DNA from: Streptomyces violaceoruber
Lineage (GTDB): Bacteria > Actinomycetota > Actinomycetes > Streptomycetales > Streptomycetaceae
DNA: 64,000 bases
Direction: 5' to 3'
Assembly: GCA_000720805.1 (NCBI GenBank)
Contig: JODI01000018.1
Span: forward strand, 1-64,000
The notes under the pieces were generated by a model. It did not search any database. It worked only from the letters and a program-made list of their open reading frames with translations, and was not told the DNA's origin. Positions 52,476 through 61,480 of the stretch are shown piece by piece (position 1 is the stretch's first letter; each line of letters begins with the position of its first letter). Made by a program: the position numbers and the translations under genes.

Positions 52476-53210
52476 ATGAAGCCCGTTCTCCTGGTCATCG
52501 CCCACGGCAGCCGCGACCCGCGGCACGCCGCGACGGTGCACGCTCTCGTCCGCCGGGTGCGCTCGACGCGCCCGGACGTACGGGTGGAGACGGGCTTCCT
52601 GGACTTCAACGTCCCCTCCGTTCAGGGGGTGTTGGAGTCCCTGGCGGCGGAGGGCGTCCGTGACGTCGTAGCGCTGCCGTTGCTGTTGACGCGAGCGTTC
52701 CATGCGAAGGCGGACATCCCCGCGGTGCTGCGGGACGCGCCGCCGCAGTTGCGGATCCGGCAGGCCGAGGTGCTCGGCCCGTCGCCGCTGCTGCTGTCGG
52801 CGCTCGAACGGCGGTTGTACGAGACGGGGCTGACGCCCGCGGACAAGTCCTCGACCGGGGTCGTGCTGGCCTCGGCGGGGTCCACCGACCCGGAGGCGAT
52901 CGCAGTGATCGCAGAAATCGCGCGGGAGTGGCGGCACACCGGTTGGTGCGCCGTGCGGCCTGCGTTCGCCTCCGCATCCCTTCCCCGCACCGAGGACGCC
53001 GTACGGGATCTGAGGGCACTGGGCTGCTCCCGGGTCGCGGTCGCGCCGTACGTCCTGGCACCCGGCTTCCTGCCGGACCGCATCGCGCGGGGCGCCGCCG
53101 ACGCGGACGTGCTGGCCGAGGTGCTGGGACCGGCGCCGGAGGTGGCGCGGGTGCTGCTGCGGCGGTACGAGGCGGCCCGGATACCGTCGCTGGCCGCGAT
53201 CGGCGCCTGA
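52476..53210 (+). CDS. sirB: Sirohydrochlorin chelatase (SirB/CbiX family)
   Basis: 244-aa chelatase with two similar halves. His10 in VIAHGSRD and His76 in TRAFHAKADIP are the expected metal-binding histidines. It inserts a metal into sirohydrochlorin; with iron this yields siroheme, the cofactor of the sulfite reductase upstream. Co-location in the sulfur operon favours the ferrochelatase role over cobalt insertion. Confidence 0.85.
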   Translation: MKPVLLVIAHGSRDPRHAATVHALVRRVRSTRPDVRVETGFLDFNVPSVQGVLESLAAEGVRDVVALPLLLTRAFHAKADIPAVLRDAPPQLRIRQAEVLGPSPLLLSALERRLYETGLTPADKSSTGVVLASAGSTDPEAIAVIAEIAREWRHTGWCAVRPAFASASLPRTEDAVRDLRALGCSRVAVAPYVLAPGFLPDRIARGAADADVLAEVLGPAPEVARVLLRRYEAARIPSLAAIGA

Positions 53211-53322
53211 CAGCGTACGCTCGTCACCGGTCCGGCCTGCTCGGATTCCGGAAAATCGCCTCCTTGCGTCCTGAGATCTGCTCTTATGGGCCCTCGAAAC
53301 GCATTCGGGGGAGAGCGGCGAC
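53211..53322 (+). promoter_or_regulatory. Likely promoter region of the GTPase/kinase operon
   Basis: This 112-bp spacer is the only gap of note between the sulfur genes and the GTPase operon. GGGGGAGAG precedes the GTG at 53323. TTGCGT (53263-53268) could be a -35 element, with a weak -10 near 53284. No terminator is obvious. Confidence 0.4.
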
Positions 53323-55530
53323 GTGGCGGGTCGGGAGTTCGGGCATCACCTGGGGCTGCCACAGGCGCTCAGCGGCCTGCCGCTGAGCCCGCTCGTCCCC
53401 GCGTACGCCGAGCTCGCCGCCGCCCAGCACACGGCCGGTCTGCGCCACCTCGGCGACGCCCTGACCCCGCCCGGCGGCGGGTTACGCGTCCTCGACGGCG
53501 TGTACGTGCCGTCCGGGCCGCGTGGGGTGCGACGCGTGGACGGCGCCCTGCTGGACGACCTCGCCCGTACGACGACCTCGACCGCCGACGTCACGCGACT
53601 GCTGGCCGCACTGCACCGCGATGACCCGCAGGCGCTGCGCAGGGTCCTGCTGTACCAGCTGATCGGCCTGCTCCAGGACCGGCCCGAGAGGGAACGGCCG
53701 CGGGTCGCCCTCGAGTTGGGGGTGCACGCCGACGAGGCCGCCGGGCTCGTGGCGGCGGCCCGGCAGCGGCCCGCCCTCACCCCGCTCCAGCGCGACGCCG
53801 CCGAATCCGTCGCGGACGCCTGGGCCGGGCACCGGCTGCACCGGACGCGCACCCTGCTGGAGCGGCTCCCGTCGGGCTCCGGGGACCCGGCACTGGAGTC
53901 TCTGCGGACGGCCCTGGCCGCACGGTCGGCCGCCGTGGACGCGGCCCTGCGCTCGGCCCGCCGTGCCGAGGACCGCGGGGACCCGGAGGCGGCGAGTGCG
54001 ACCTACCTGCGCGCCCTGCGGACGGCCGCGGACGACCGGCGGGCGCTGGGCGGCCTGGTCCGTGTGCATCGGCCCCAGCCCGGCACCCCGGCCGCTCTGC
54101 GCGCCGAACTCGCTTCGGACCACGTCGAGTTGGCCTGGGATCCGCAGGGCGTCGCGGACGACGGCTGGCGGCTGCTGTGCCTGTACCGCAGCGAGCGCGG
54201 AGCGCCCCGGGTGCGCGAGGTGTCCGCGCGGGGCGGAGCCGCCCGGGACACGTCGGCCGCGCTCGGCACGACGGTTCGCTACGCCGCCCTGCCGGTGCGC
54301 GAGGGACGCGTGGACGGGCCGCCGCTCGTGTCGCACCGGGTGCTGGTCGCCCCGGAGGTGACCGAGGCCGCGCTGACGGACGGGCCCGAGCGGGTGAGCT
54401 GTTCCTGGCGCCGACCGCCGGGTGCCGTGGAGGTGACGGTCGAGCACACCGGGCCGTCCGCCGACACCGCCCGGCCGCTGCGCCCCGACACCGACGGGTT
54501 CACCGCGACCGGCCTGCCGACCGGCTCGCACACCTTCCGGATCGTGTGCCGCTACCGGGCTCCCGGCGGGGACCTGGTCTCCTCGCCGGGCATCCGGGTC
54601 ACCCGCACCGTGCACCCGTGGCCCGAGCCGGTCCGCACCCTCACCGCACACCCCGAGGACGCTGCCGTGCGCTTCGCCTGGACCGGCGGCCGGGACGCGG
54701 ACGTCCGCCTGGTGGAGTGGCCCGGCCGGCCCCCGGAACCCGGCGCCGAGCTGCGCACCGCGGACCTGCCGCCCGGGCTGTCCTGGTCCGACAAGGACGG
54801 GGCCCTGTGCCCGCCGCCCGGCGCGTTCGCGCGGGTCGCCGCCGTCGCCGTCCTCGGTGAACGCGCGTTGGCCGGACCCGTGGTCGACGTCGAGGCACTG
54901 GGGCACGTGGGGTCACTGGCCGCGCAGCGGCTGCCGGACGGACAGGCACTGGTCGGCCTGGACTGGCCGGACGGCTGCGCCCACCTCACCGTCGAGTGGC
55001 AGCCCCTCGATCCGGCCGCCGGTGAGGGCGGGACGCGGATCGTCACCGCGCACGCCTACCGGCGCGGCGGACTGCGGCTGCCCGTCGGTCCCGGAGGCGT
55101 CCGCATCCGCGCCACGGCCGCGCCCCGAAGCCCCGACGCCGTCGTGGTCCCGGCCCCGGACGCCGAGGTGCCGCTGCCGCCCGACGCGGCCGTCGGCTAC
55201 CGACTGGTGCGCCCGCCGCGCCGGTTGCTCGGCCGGGGCCGGACCAGGCTGCGGGTCACGCTGTCCGCTCCCGCGGGCACCGGCCGCGTGGACGCCCCCG
55301 AGTTCGTGTGCGTCGCCCGCAGCGGCACCCTGCGCCCCCGCGACGCGACCGACGGCACCACCGTGCTGCGCGTCCCCGGCAGCGACCTGGCCCGGCTCGG
55401 CACCGTCGAGCTGGACCTGCCGACGGCGCCCTGCCCGGCGCCGTACGCGCTGCGCGGCTTCCTCCTGGGTGAGCACGCGGCCCTGGTCCGCCTCGAAGAA
55501 CCGTCCCCCGCGAGCCTGGTGGTGCGCTGA
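53323..55530 (+). CDS. Fn3-like repeat protein, first gene of GTPase operon
   Basis: 735-aa protein with no signal peptide or membrane segment. Residues 1-250 are mainly helical with a TPR-like pair at about 195-240 (ALRSARRAEDRGDPEAASATYLRALRTAADDRRAL). From about 258, several fibronectin-III-like sandwiches follow (ELASDHVELAWDPQG; GPERVSCSWRRPPGAVEVTVEHTG; HPEDAAVRFAWTGGRDADVRLVEWPG; GQALVGLDWPDGCAHLTVEWQP). GTG 53323 follows GGGGGAGAG. It lies 3 bp before the GTPase gene. No name is known to me. A scaffold or target-recognition role within the GTPase system is a guess. Confidence 0.8.
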   Translation: MAGREFGHHLGLPQALSGLPLSPLVPAYAELAAAQHTAGLRHLGDALTPPGGGLRVLDGVYVPSGPRGVRRVDGALLDDLARTTTSTADVTRLLAALHRDDPQALRRVLLYQLIGLLQDRPERERPRVALELGVHADEAAGLVAAARQRPALTPLQRDAAESVADAWAGHRLHRTRTLLERLPSGSGDPALESLRTALAARSAAVDAALRSARRAEDRGDPEAASATYLRALRTAADDRRALGGLVRVHRPQPGTPAALRAELASDHVELAWDPQGVADDGWRLLCLYRSERGAPRVREVSARGGAARDTSAALGTTVRYAALPVREGRVDGPPLVSHRVLVAPEVTEAALTDGPERVSCSWRRPPGAVEVTVEHTGPSADTARPLRPDTDGFTATGLPTGSHTFRIVCRYRAPGGDLVSSPGIRVTRTVHPWPEPVRTLTAHPEDAAVRFAWTGGRDADVRLVEWPGRPPEPGAELRTADLPPGLSWSDKDGALCPPPGAFARVAAVAVLGERALAGPVVDVEALGHVGSLAAQRLPDGQALVGLDWPDGCAHLTVEWQPLDPAAGEGGTRIVTAHAYRRGGLRLPVGPGGVRIRATAAPRSPDAVVVPAPDAEVPLPPDAAVGYRLVRPPRRLLGRGRTRLRVTLSAPAGTGRVDAPEFVCVARSGTLRPRDATDGTTVLRVPGSDLARLGTVELDLPTAPCPAPYALRGFLLGEHAALVRLEEPSPASLVVR

Positions 55531-55533
55531 GCC

Positions 55534-56790
55534 ATGACGACCGTCATCTGCCCCTACTGCTTCGACCGCGCCCCGGCCGCCAAGCTGCCGTACCGCTGCC
55601 TGATGAGCCCCAGCGGAGTCCGCGGCGGGGCGCCCTGCGGACCCGAACGCGACGACATCTGGGCCGGGTTCACGGGCCCCGGCGTGCCTCCGGCGGCCCG
55701 GATGCGCGGTCCCGTCTTCAGCCCGGCACGGGGCGTGGCCGCGCTCGCGTCCGGGCTGCGCGGCGGCTCGGGCGGCAGCAGCGTGCCGTGCCCGGGCTGC
55801 GGGGTCTCCACCACGGTCCGGGTGTGCCGGTCCTGCCACAACGACCTGCCCAGCGACTACTGCGACCAGGACAGCCGCATCATCGCGCTGGTCGGCCCGA
55901 AGGCCTCCGGCAAGAGCACCTATGTCTCCGTCCTCGTCAACGAGTTGAACCAGCGCGTCGGCCAGGCCTACGGGGCCTCGCTGGCGGCGATGGGGCAGAG
56001 CACCCAGCAGCGGGACAAGGAGATGGCCGAGGACCTCTACGAGCGGCTGCGGCTGCCGGACGCCACCCGCCCGGCCGCCCTCGGCTTCAACGACCCGCTC
56101 CTGTACCGGCTCAGCGTGCCCCGACGCGGCCGGCTGTCCGGCGGCACCCGGCACACCACGCTGGTGTTCTTCGACGCGGCCGGCGAGGACCTCGCGGGGG
56201 CCGAGGCCATGGACCGCTACACCCGCTACCTCAGCGCCGCCGACGGGATCGTCCTGCTGGTGGACCCCCTGCAACTGGGGTCCGTGCGCGACCGGTTGCC
56301 GGTCCACGACGGCCCGCCGCTGCCCACGGTGGAGACACCGCCGCAGCAGATCGCCGCAGACCTCGCGGTCCAGCTGCGCGCCCACGGCAAAGGCGGCTCC
56401 AACGGCCGGGTGTCCACGCCGATCGCGGTCGCCGTCACCAAGACGGACATGCTGCGGCCGCTGCTCGACCCGCACTCCCCGTTGCTGCGCAACGCCCCGC
56501 ACACGGACGGCGCCTTCGACGCGGACGAGCGGCTCGCCGTGCACGAGGAGATCCGGTCCCTGATGACGGACTGGGACTCCGGCGCGCTGGTCCGCCAACT
56601 GGAGCTGGATTTCGCCCGGTTGTCGCTGTTCGGCCTTTCCGCGCTCGGGGCCCCACCGCCCTCCGACGCCCCCGCCGACGTACCCAAGTCGGGTCCGCAG
56701 CCGGTACGGGTGGAGGATCCGCTGCTGTGGCTGCTCGCCCACCGGGGTCTGCTGCCGGTCCGCACCACCGGGAAGGGACGAGTCAAGTGA
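55534..56790 (+). CDS. Zinc-ribbon TRAFAC-like GTPase (GTPase 1)
   Basis: 418-aa soluble GTPase. Two N-terminal zinc ribbons (Cys6/Cys9 with Cys22/Cys35; Cys86/Cys89 with Cys98/Cys101) precede the P-loop GPKASGKST (121-129), the G3-like FDAAGED (214-219) and the G4-like VTKTD (301-305). This fits the double-GTPase class reported with GAP1 proteins. The next gene starts at its stop (GTGA). It probably works with the membrane GTPase at 59666 as a pair, a switch whose state is read by the GAP1 protein between them. Confidence 0.85.
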   Translation: MTTVICPYCFDRAPAAKLPYRCLMSPSGVRGGAPCGPERDDIWAGFTGPGVPPAARMRGPVFSPARGVAALASGLRGGSGGSSVPCPGCGVSTTVRVCRSCHNDLPSDYCDQDSRIIALVGPKASGKSTYVSVLVNELNQRVGQAYGASLAAMGQSTQQRDKEMAEDLYERLRLPDATRPAALGFNDPLLYRLSVPRRGRLSGGTRHTTLVFFDAAGEDLAGAEAMDRYTRYLSAADGIVLLVDPLQLGSVRDRLPVHDGPPLPTVETPPQQIAADLAVQLRAHGKGGSNGRVSTPIAVAVTKTDMLRPLLDPHSPLLRNAPHTDGAFDADERLAVHEEIRSLMTDWDSGALVRQLELDFARLSLFGLSALGAPPPSDAPADVPKSGPQPVRVEDPLLWLLAHRGLLPVRTTGKGRVK

Positions 56791-59669
56791 CCCTCGCCCA
56801 GCTGCACTACACCTCGGCCCCGCCCGGCCCCGACGGCTCGGGCTTCCGCTTCACCGCGGTCAGCGCGGGCGTCCCGCAGGGCCTGCTGCGGGAGGTCGAG
56901 CAGCTCATCGGCTACGAGCCGCCGCGCGACTTCCCCGCCCGGCCCGGCGCCGAACAGCTCAAGGGCTTCCCCAAGGCCTTCAGTTTCAGCGAACTCGGCG
57001 ACGGGGGGCGGCTGCTGAGCCGCAGCGTCTACACCGGCGCCGACTACAGCGGCCGGTGGGGCAACTTCCACGCCCACGCCTTCCACCTGCCGCCCGGTAC
57101 CCGGCTGCCGGACGGCGTGCTGCCCATCACCGCCTGGGAATCGCCGCGCTGGGCCGACGTCACTCCCCCGGACGGCCGGCCTGGACCGGTCGACCGCATC
57201 GAACCGTCCGGGCTGTTGCGCACGGACGGCCTGGTCGCGTTCGCGAGGTCCCGGGCCGAGTGGCTCGCCCCGTTCTTCGCCGATCTGCGGGCCCTCACCG
57301 CGCACTCCGACGCCGGACAGATCGTGCTCGTGGAGCAGGACAGCACCGATGTCGCCCAGTGGATCGCCCTGGCCTGCTCGGTGCTGCCGCGCGAGCAGGC
57401 ACACCGGCTGACCTTCACGACGTACACGCGCCGTCCGCAGCAGGCCCGGCAGCAGATCGTCGGTGCGCTGCCCTCCTCGGAGCCGGTGGCCCACGACCAC
57501 CGCTACCGGGTCCACGACTGCACCGGACAGCCGCCGGCCGAGCCGGTCGCGGACACCTGGGCCGACCTGTGTGCCCGGATCTGGTGCGCCGGACGTCCCG
57601 AACTGTTCCTTGACGCCGAGGCCGACGCCGACGCCGGCCTCGGCCGCCTCGCCGTGACCGCGCTCACCGCGGGCATTGCCCTGCGTACGGATGCCCGCAC
57701 CGCCGCGGCCCGTTGGAGTGCCGACCACGCGCCCTCCCTGCCCGACACGACGGTGACGGCGGTGGTGGAGGGCCTGTGCGCGGGCGGTGTCGCGGCCGTG
57801 CGGCGGAAGGCCGCCGTGGCGGACGTACGAGGGGAGGCCGCCGTGGCCGACGGACACCGGGTGTCCGCCGTACGGGACGGGCACCGGGAGCCCGTTGTCC
57901 GGGGCCCGGAGCCGTCCGGGTCGCACCGCCGCGCGTCGCAGTGGGGGCCACCGTCGCACCCCGCTGCCGTACCGCACCCGGGATCGGCCGCTGCCGGCAA
58001 CGCCACCGCGCCGGGCGGGGGCGCCGCCGCCGTTCCCGCCGCCGGGGCCGCTCCCGTGGACGACGAACTCGCCGCGTTGGCCGCCCTGTTGGCCCGGATC
58101 GACGGGCAGGTCCCCACCGCCGTGTCCGCTCCGCTCGCGGCGCAGGTGCTGGCCTCGGCCGTGCTCGTCCGGGGTCCCGTGCCCACGCTGGGCGCCGGGT
58201 CGTTCACCGCGCGGGCCCGCGCCGACCTGGCCCGCGAGCTCGCCCCCGCGGTGCGCGCCGGCATCGCGGACGTGCGGGAACCGGCCGACGGGCGCCCGCT
58301 CGCCCTCCTGCAGGTGGCCGACCTGCTCGACATCGACTGCCACGACCTGCTCCCGGACCTCGCCGGGCGGCTCGCCAGGGCTCTGGTGGCGGAACGCCCG
58401 GCCGGGGCCGCCGGTTCACCCTGCCCACCCGCCCTGCTCGACGCCGTGCACGGTCATCCGTCGCTGCGCATCGCGCTGTTCGCCGCTCTGGACGCCCTCG
58501 CCGCCGCCGATCCGGCGACCGTCGCGCGGATGCTGTCGGGATCGGGGCTGCCGGTCGGGCTGGAGCCGAACTCCCCGCACCTGCGGATGTGTGTCGCCGC
58601 GCCCGGGACCGACCGGACGGGCGGCACGGGAGACCGGCTCGCGCACTTCCACGACGTCCTGCGCGCCGCGGGGCTGTCGCCGCTCGCCGACACGGCCGTG
58701 CTGCGCACCGCGCTCGACCTGGTGTGGGCCGGTGAGCTGCCGACCGGACAGGAGGCGAGCCTGCTGCTGAACCAGCTGGGCTCCGACACCCATCGCGCGG
58801 CCGGCACCCGGGACCTGCTGATCGAGGCCGCCCTCGCCGCGCCCGCCGACGACCCCGGCGTCCCTGTCCTCGCCGCCGACCTGCTGCGCTGTTTCAGCAC
58901 CGAGCTGCGGCCCGGGCAGCGCGCGGCCCTGTTGCTGCTCGAGTTCGCGGGCCTGCTGGGCACCGAGGGCGAGGGCGAGCGGTGGGTCGACCGGGTGCTG
59001 GCGCTGCGGGACTCGGCGGGCGAGGCCGTCCCGGACCCGGTCACGGAGCGGGCCTTCGGCGCCGTCGCCCGCCGGCTGCTGGGCCGGACGGTTCCGGAGG
59101 ACGAGCTGTACGCGCTGGCCAGGTCGGGCGAGCCGGCCCTGCTCGCGGCGTACGAGCGGGCGGGGCGTTCGGACCGGGTGGGCGACCGGCTGCGGACCGT
59201 CCCGCCGTATGTGGCCGCCCGCTTCAGCGACTGGAGCGCGTTCGCCGGGACCACCCCGGACTGGGACGCGACCCGTACGACGCTGCTGACGAGGGTGCTG
59301 CGGCCGATCGTGCGGGCCCTGCCCGCCGAGGACCTGGCCGAGATCGAGGCGATGCTGGGCCGCGCGGGGCGGGGCAAGCTCGACGCGTTCCGCGCCTGGA
59401 ACCGTCCCGGTGCGCTCGGGCGGCTCGCGGGGCGGCTGTCCGGGCGCGGCCGACGCGGCGAACCGGCCGCCGCATGGCACGGCGACGTGGAACCGCCGAC
59501 CGGACGGCACGGCGATGTGGCGAGGCCGGCGGGACGGCACGGTGACGTGGAGCGGCCGACCGGATGGCATGGTGCCGGGGAGCGGCCCACCGGACGGCAC
59601 GGCGACGTGGACCCGCCGACCGGGCGGCACGGTGACGTGGAGCCGCCGGCCGGGGGAGGCCACCGATGA
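56787..59669 (+). CDS. GTPase-associated protein 1 (GAP1) with repeat tail
   Basis: 960-aa protein. The N-terminal ~210 residues (LAQLHYTSAPPGPDGSGFRFTAVSAGVPQGLLREVEQLIGYEPP; YSGRWGNFHAHAFHL; GQIVLVEQDSTDVAQWIALACSVLP) match the GAP1 N-domain recognised by comparative studies of GTPase-based conflict systems. Helical middle and C-terminal parts follow, with a low-complexity Arg/His/Pro insertion near 330-400. The last 65 residues are a decapeptide repeat (see 59471). The GTG is coupled to GTPase 1, and the stop to GTPase 2. No catalytic motif is evident. It presumably couples the two GTPases. Confidence 0.82.
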   Translation: MTLAQLHYTSAPPGPDGSGFRFTAVSAGVPQGLLREVEQLIGYEPPRDFPARPGAEQLKGFPKAFSFSELGDGGRLLSRSVYTGADYSGRWGNFHAHAFHLPPGTRLPDGVLPITAWESPRWADVTPPDGRPGPVDRIEPSGLLRTDGLVAFARSRAEWLAPFFADLRALTAHSDAGQIVLVEQDSTDVAQWIALACSVLPREQAHRLTFTTYTRRPQQARQQIVGALPSSEPVAHDHRYRVHDCTGQPPAEPVADTWADLCARIWCAGRPELFLDAEADADAGLGRLAVTALTAGIALRTDARTAAARWSADHAPSLPDTTVTAVVEGLCAGGVAAVRRKAAVADVRGEAAVADGHRVSAVRDGHREPVVRGPEPSGSHRRASQWGPPSHPAAVPHPGSAAAGNATAPGGGAAAVPAAGAAPVDDELAALAALLARIDGQVPTAVSAPLAAQVLASAVLVRGPVPTLGAGSFTARARADLARELAPAVRAGIADVREPADGRPLALLQVADLLDIDCHDLLPDLAGRLARALVAERPAGAAGSPCPPALLDAVHGHPSLRIALFAALDALAAADPATVARMLSGSGLPVGLEPNSPHLRMCVAAPGTDRTGGTGDRLAHFHDVLRAAGLSPLADTAVLRTALDLVWAGELPTGQEASLLLNQLGSDTHRAAGTRDLLIEAALAAPADDPGVPVLAADLLRCFSTELRPGQRAALLLLEFAGLLGTEGEGERWVDRVLALRDSAGEAVPDPVTERAFGAVARRLLGRTVPEDELYALARSGEPALLAAYERAGRSDRVGDRLRTVPPYVAARFSDWSAFAGTTPDWDATRTTLLTRVLRPIVRALPAEDLAEIEAMLGRAGRGKLDAFRAWNRPGALGRLAGRLSGRGRRGEPAAAWHGDVEPPTGRHGDVARPAGRHGDVERPTGWHGAGERPTGRHGDVDPPTGRHGDVEPPAGGGHR
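59471..59650 (+). repeat. Six tandem 30-bp coding repeats
   Basis: Six consecutive 30-bp units in frame encode variants of P-T-G-R-H-G-D-V-E-P at the end of the GAP1 protein. Unit four differs most (WHGAGERP). There is no unique spacer, so it is not CRISPR. Repeat number may vary by slippage. Confidence 0.9.
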
Positions 59670-61336
59670 GGGCGATGACCGACCTGACGGATGTGACCGC
59701 GGCTACGCCGGTCCTCCTCCTGGTCGCCTGGACCGCCCTGGTCACCGCCGGGGTCTGTTTCGGACGGGCGCTGTGGCAGTTCCTGGGGAACGGCGTACGG
59801 GCCGTCTGGCGCGGCCTCGGTCCCTGGCAGACCGGCGCCGGCGACCAGCGGATCCCGCTCGTCGGCCCGGGCGAGCCCGCCCGTCCGGGTTACTGGTGGC
59901 GCCAGATGCGCGTGGACGCGTGGACGGCCGCGGGCTACGGGATGCGGGTGACCTGGACGGCGTTCTCCGACCCGTGGGTCGACCGGATCTGCCAGAACCT
60001 GCTGCACGGACGGCGCCCCAGCGGCAGGCGCGGCGCGACGACGGCCACCCGGTTCCTCCTCGTGGTGCTCGTGGCGCCCGGCACCGTCGCGGGCGCGCTG
60101 GTGGGCGCCGTACTCGCCACGGTCCTGCTCGCCGCGGTGCTGGCGGTGTTCACGCTGCTGCTCGCCCTGGTGTGGCTGGGCTGCGCGGCGGCCGTGCCCG
60201 TGCTGCGGGGTGTGGAGGCCGGCTGGGCGCTGGCCCGGGGCGTACGCGTCAAGTGCCCCTACCCGGGCTGCTACCGGCCCGTCCCGCTGGCCGTGCACCG
60301 GTGCCCGAACTGCCGTGCGCAGCACGGCTCGCTGCGGCCCGGCCGGTACGGCGTGCTGTGGCACGCCTGCGCCTGCGGGCACCGCCTGCCGACCACCCGG
60401 ATCGCGGGCCGGGGAGGGCTCACCGCCCTGTGCCCGCACTGCGACCGGCACCTGCCCGCGACCGTCGGCAGCACCCGGGTCGTGCACGCGCCGCTGGTCG
60501 GCGGCACCTCCTCCGGCAAGACGATGCTGATGGCGGCGATGGTGGAGGGGCTGCACGCCTGGGCCCGCCGCGGTGACCTCGAGGTCGCGTACGCCTCCGA
60601 CGACGACCGCCGTGACGCGAACGACCTCCGCCAGGAGCTGAACAGCACGGGCTGGGCGCACGCGACGACCGGCGGGCAGCCGCGCGCCCTGATGCTGACC
60701 GTCACCCGCGGCCGGCGGCGCCGGCTGCTGTACCTGTACGACCCGATGGGCGAGTCCGTGAGCGAAGCCGACCGGGTGCGGGCCCAGCAGTACCTCGCCC
60801 ACGCCGACGGCGTGGTCCTCGTCGCCGACGTCTTGGCCGACCCGAAGGTACGCGGCCGGCTCGGCACCGAGGACACCGCCCGCGCCGGGGCCGCCCGCCC
60901 CTCGGCCCAGGGTCCGTGGGACACGTACCAGCGGCTGACCGGCGAGCTGGCGGCCCTGACCGGCCGACGCGGACGGCTGTCGGTGGCCACGGTCGTCACC
61001 AAGCGGGACGTCCTCGACCAGCTCGTCTCGCTGCCGGTGCCCGGTGCGCGGATCGACACCTGGCTGGGAGAGATCGGCCTGGGCTCACTGGTGCGGGCGC
61101 TCGGCCACGACTTCCGGGCGGCCCGCTACTGGGCCGTCAGCGCGCACGCCGCCACCGGGACCGGGCCGTTGGAGAGCGAGCAGCGCCGCGCGGCCGAGCC
61201 GGTGCTGTGGCTGCTCGCCGCATCGGGACTCGGGACCGGCGCGCTGCTCGGGCCGGACGGCGGCGACCTCGGCAAGCAGCGCAGGCGCAGGCCGCGCCCG
61301 GGCACGGAACACGAGAAGAGGTACACCCCGGCATGA
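59666..61336 (+). CDS. Membrane-anchored zinc-ribbon GTPase (GTPase 2)
   Basis: 556 aa. An N-terminal helix at about 12-32 and a helical pair at 128-180 anchor it in the membrane. Zinc-ribbon cysteines follow (197, 202, 213, 216; 235, 237, 256, 259). The P-loop is GGTSSGKT (279-286), G3-like YDPMGE (358-363) and G4-like VTKRD (444-448). The C-terminal tail is basic. The ATG overlaps the GAP1 stop and a 39-aa membrane gene starts in its own stop. It is the membrane partner of GTPase 1. Confidence 0.85.
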   Translation: MRAMTDLTDVTAATPVLLLVAWTALVTAGVCFGRALWQFLGNGVRAVWRGLGPWQTGAGDQRIPLVGPGEPARPGYWWRQMRVDAWTAAGYGMRVTWTAFSDPWVDRICQNLLHGRRPSGRRGATTATRFLLVVLVAPGTVAGALVGAVLATVLLAAVLAVFTLLLALVWLGCAAAVPVLRGVEAGWALARGVRVKCPYPGCYRPVPLAVHRCPNCRAQHGSLRPGRYGVLWHACACGHRLPTTRIAGRGGLTALCPHCDRHLPATVGSTRVVHAPLVGGTSSGKTMLMAAMVEGLHAWARRGDLEVAYASDDDRRDANDLRQELNSTGWAHATTGGQPRALMLTVTRGRRRRLLYLYDPMGESVSEADRVRAQQYLAHADGVVLVADVLADPKVRGRLGTEDTARAGAARPSAQGPWDTYQRLTGELAALTGRRGRLSVATVVTKRDVLDQLVSLPVPGARIDTWLGEIGLGSLVRALGHDFRAARYWAVSAHAATGTGPLESEQRRAAEPVLWLLAASGLGTGALLGPDGGDLGKQRRRRPRPGTEHEKRYTPA

Positions 61337-61452
61337 CCCAGGTGACCCCACCCATCGGACGCGGACGACGCATGGCGGCGAGCCTGTTCGTCGCCGCGCT
61401 GGTCCTGACGGCGGCCGCCGCGGCCTACGCGGTACGGCTGCTGCTGCCCTGA
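61333..61452 (+). CDS. 39-aa single-helix membrane peptide
   Basis: The ATG overlaps the GTPase 2 stop (ATGA). The peptide has a short basic head (MTQVTPPIGRGRRM) and one hydrophobic helix (SLFVAALVLTAAAAAYAV). Position within a coupled operon argues that it is real. It could be a small anchor or regulator of GTPase 2. Confidence 0.7.
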   Translation: MTQVTPPIGRGRRMAASLFVAALVLTAAAAAYAVRLLLP

Positions 61453-61480
61453 ACCCACCCCTGACCGGAAAGGACATCGA

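Noticed and set aside
59471..59650. Possible CRISPR array
   Set aside because: The 30-bp units abut without unique spacers, stay in frame and encode a peptide repeat; no cas gene is near.
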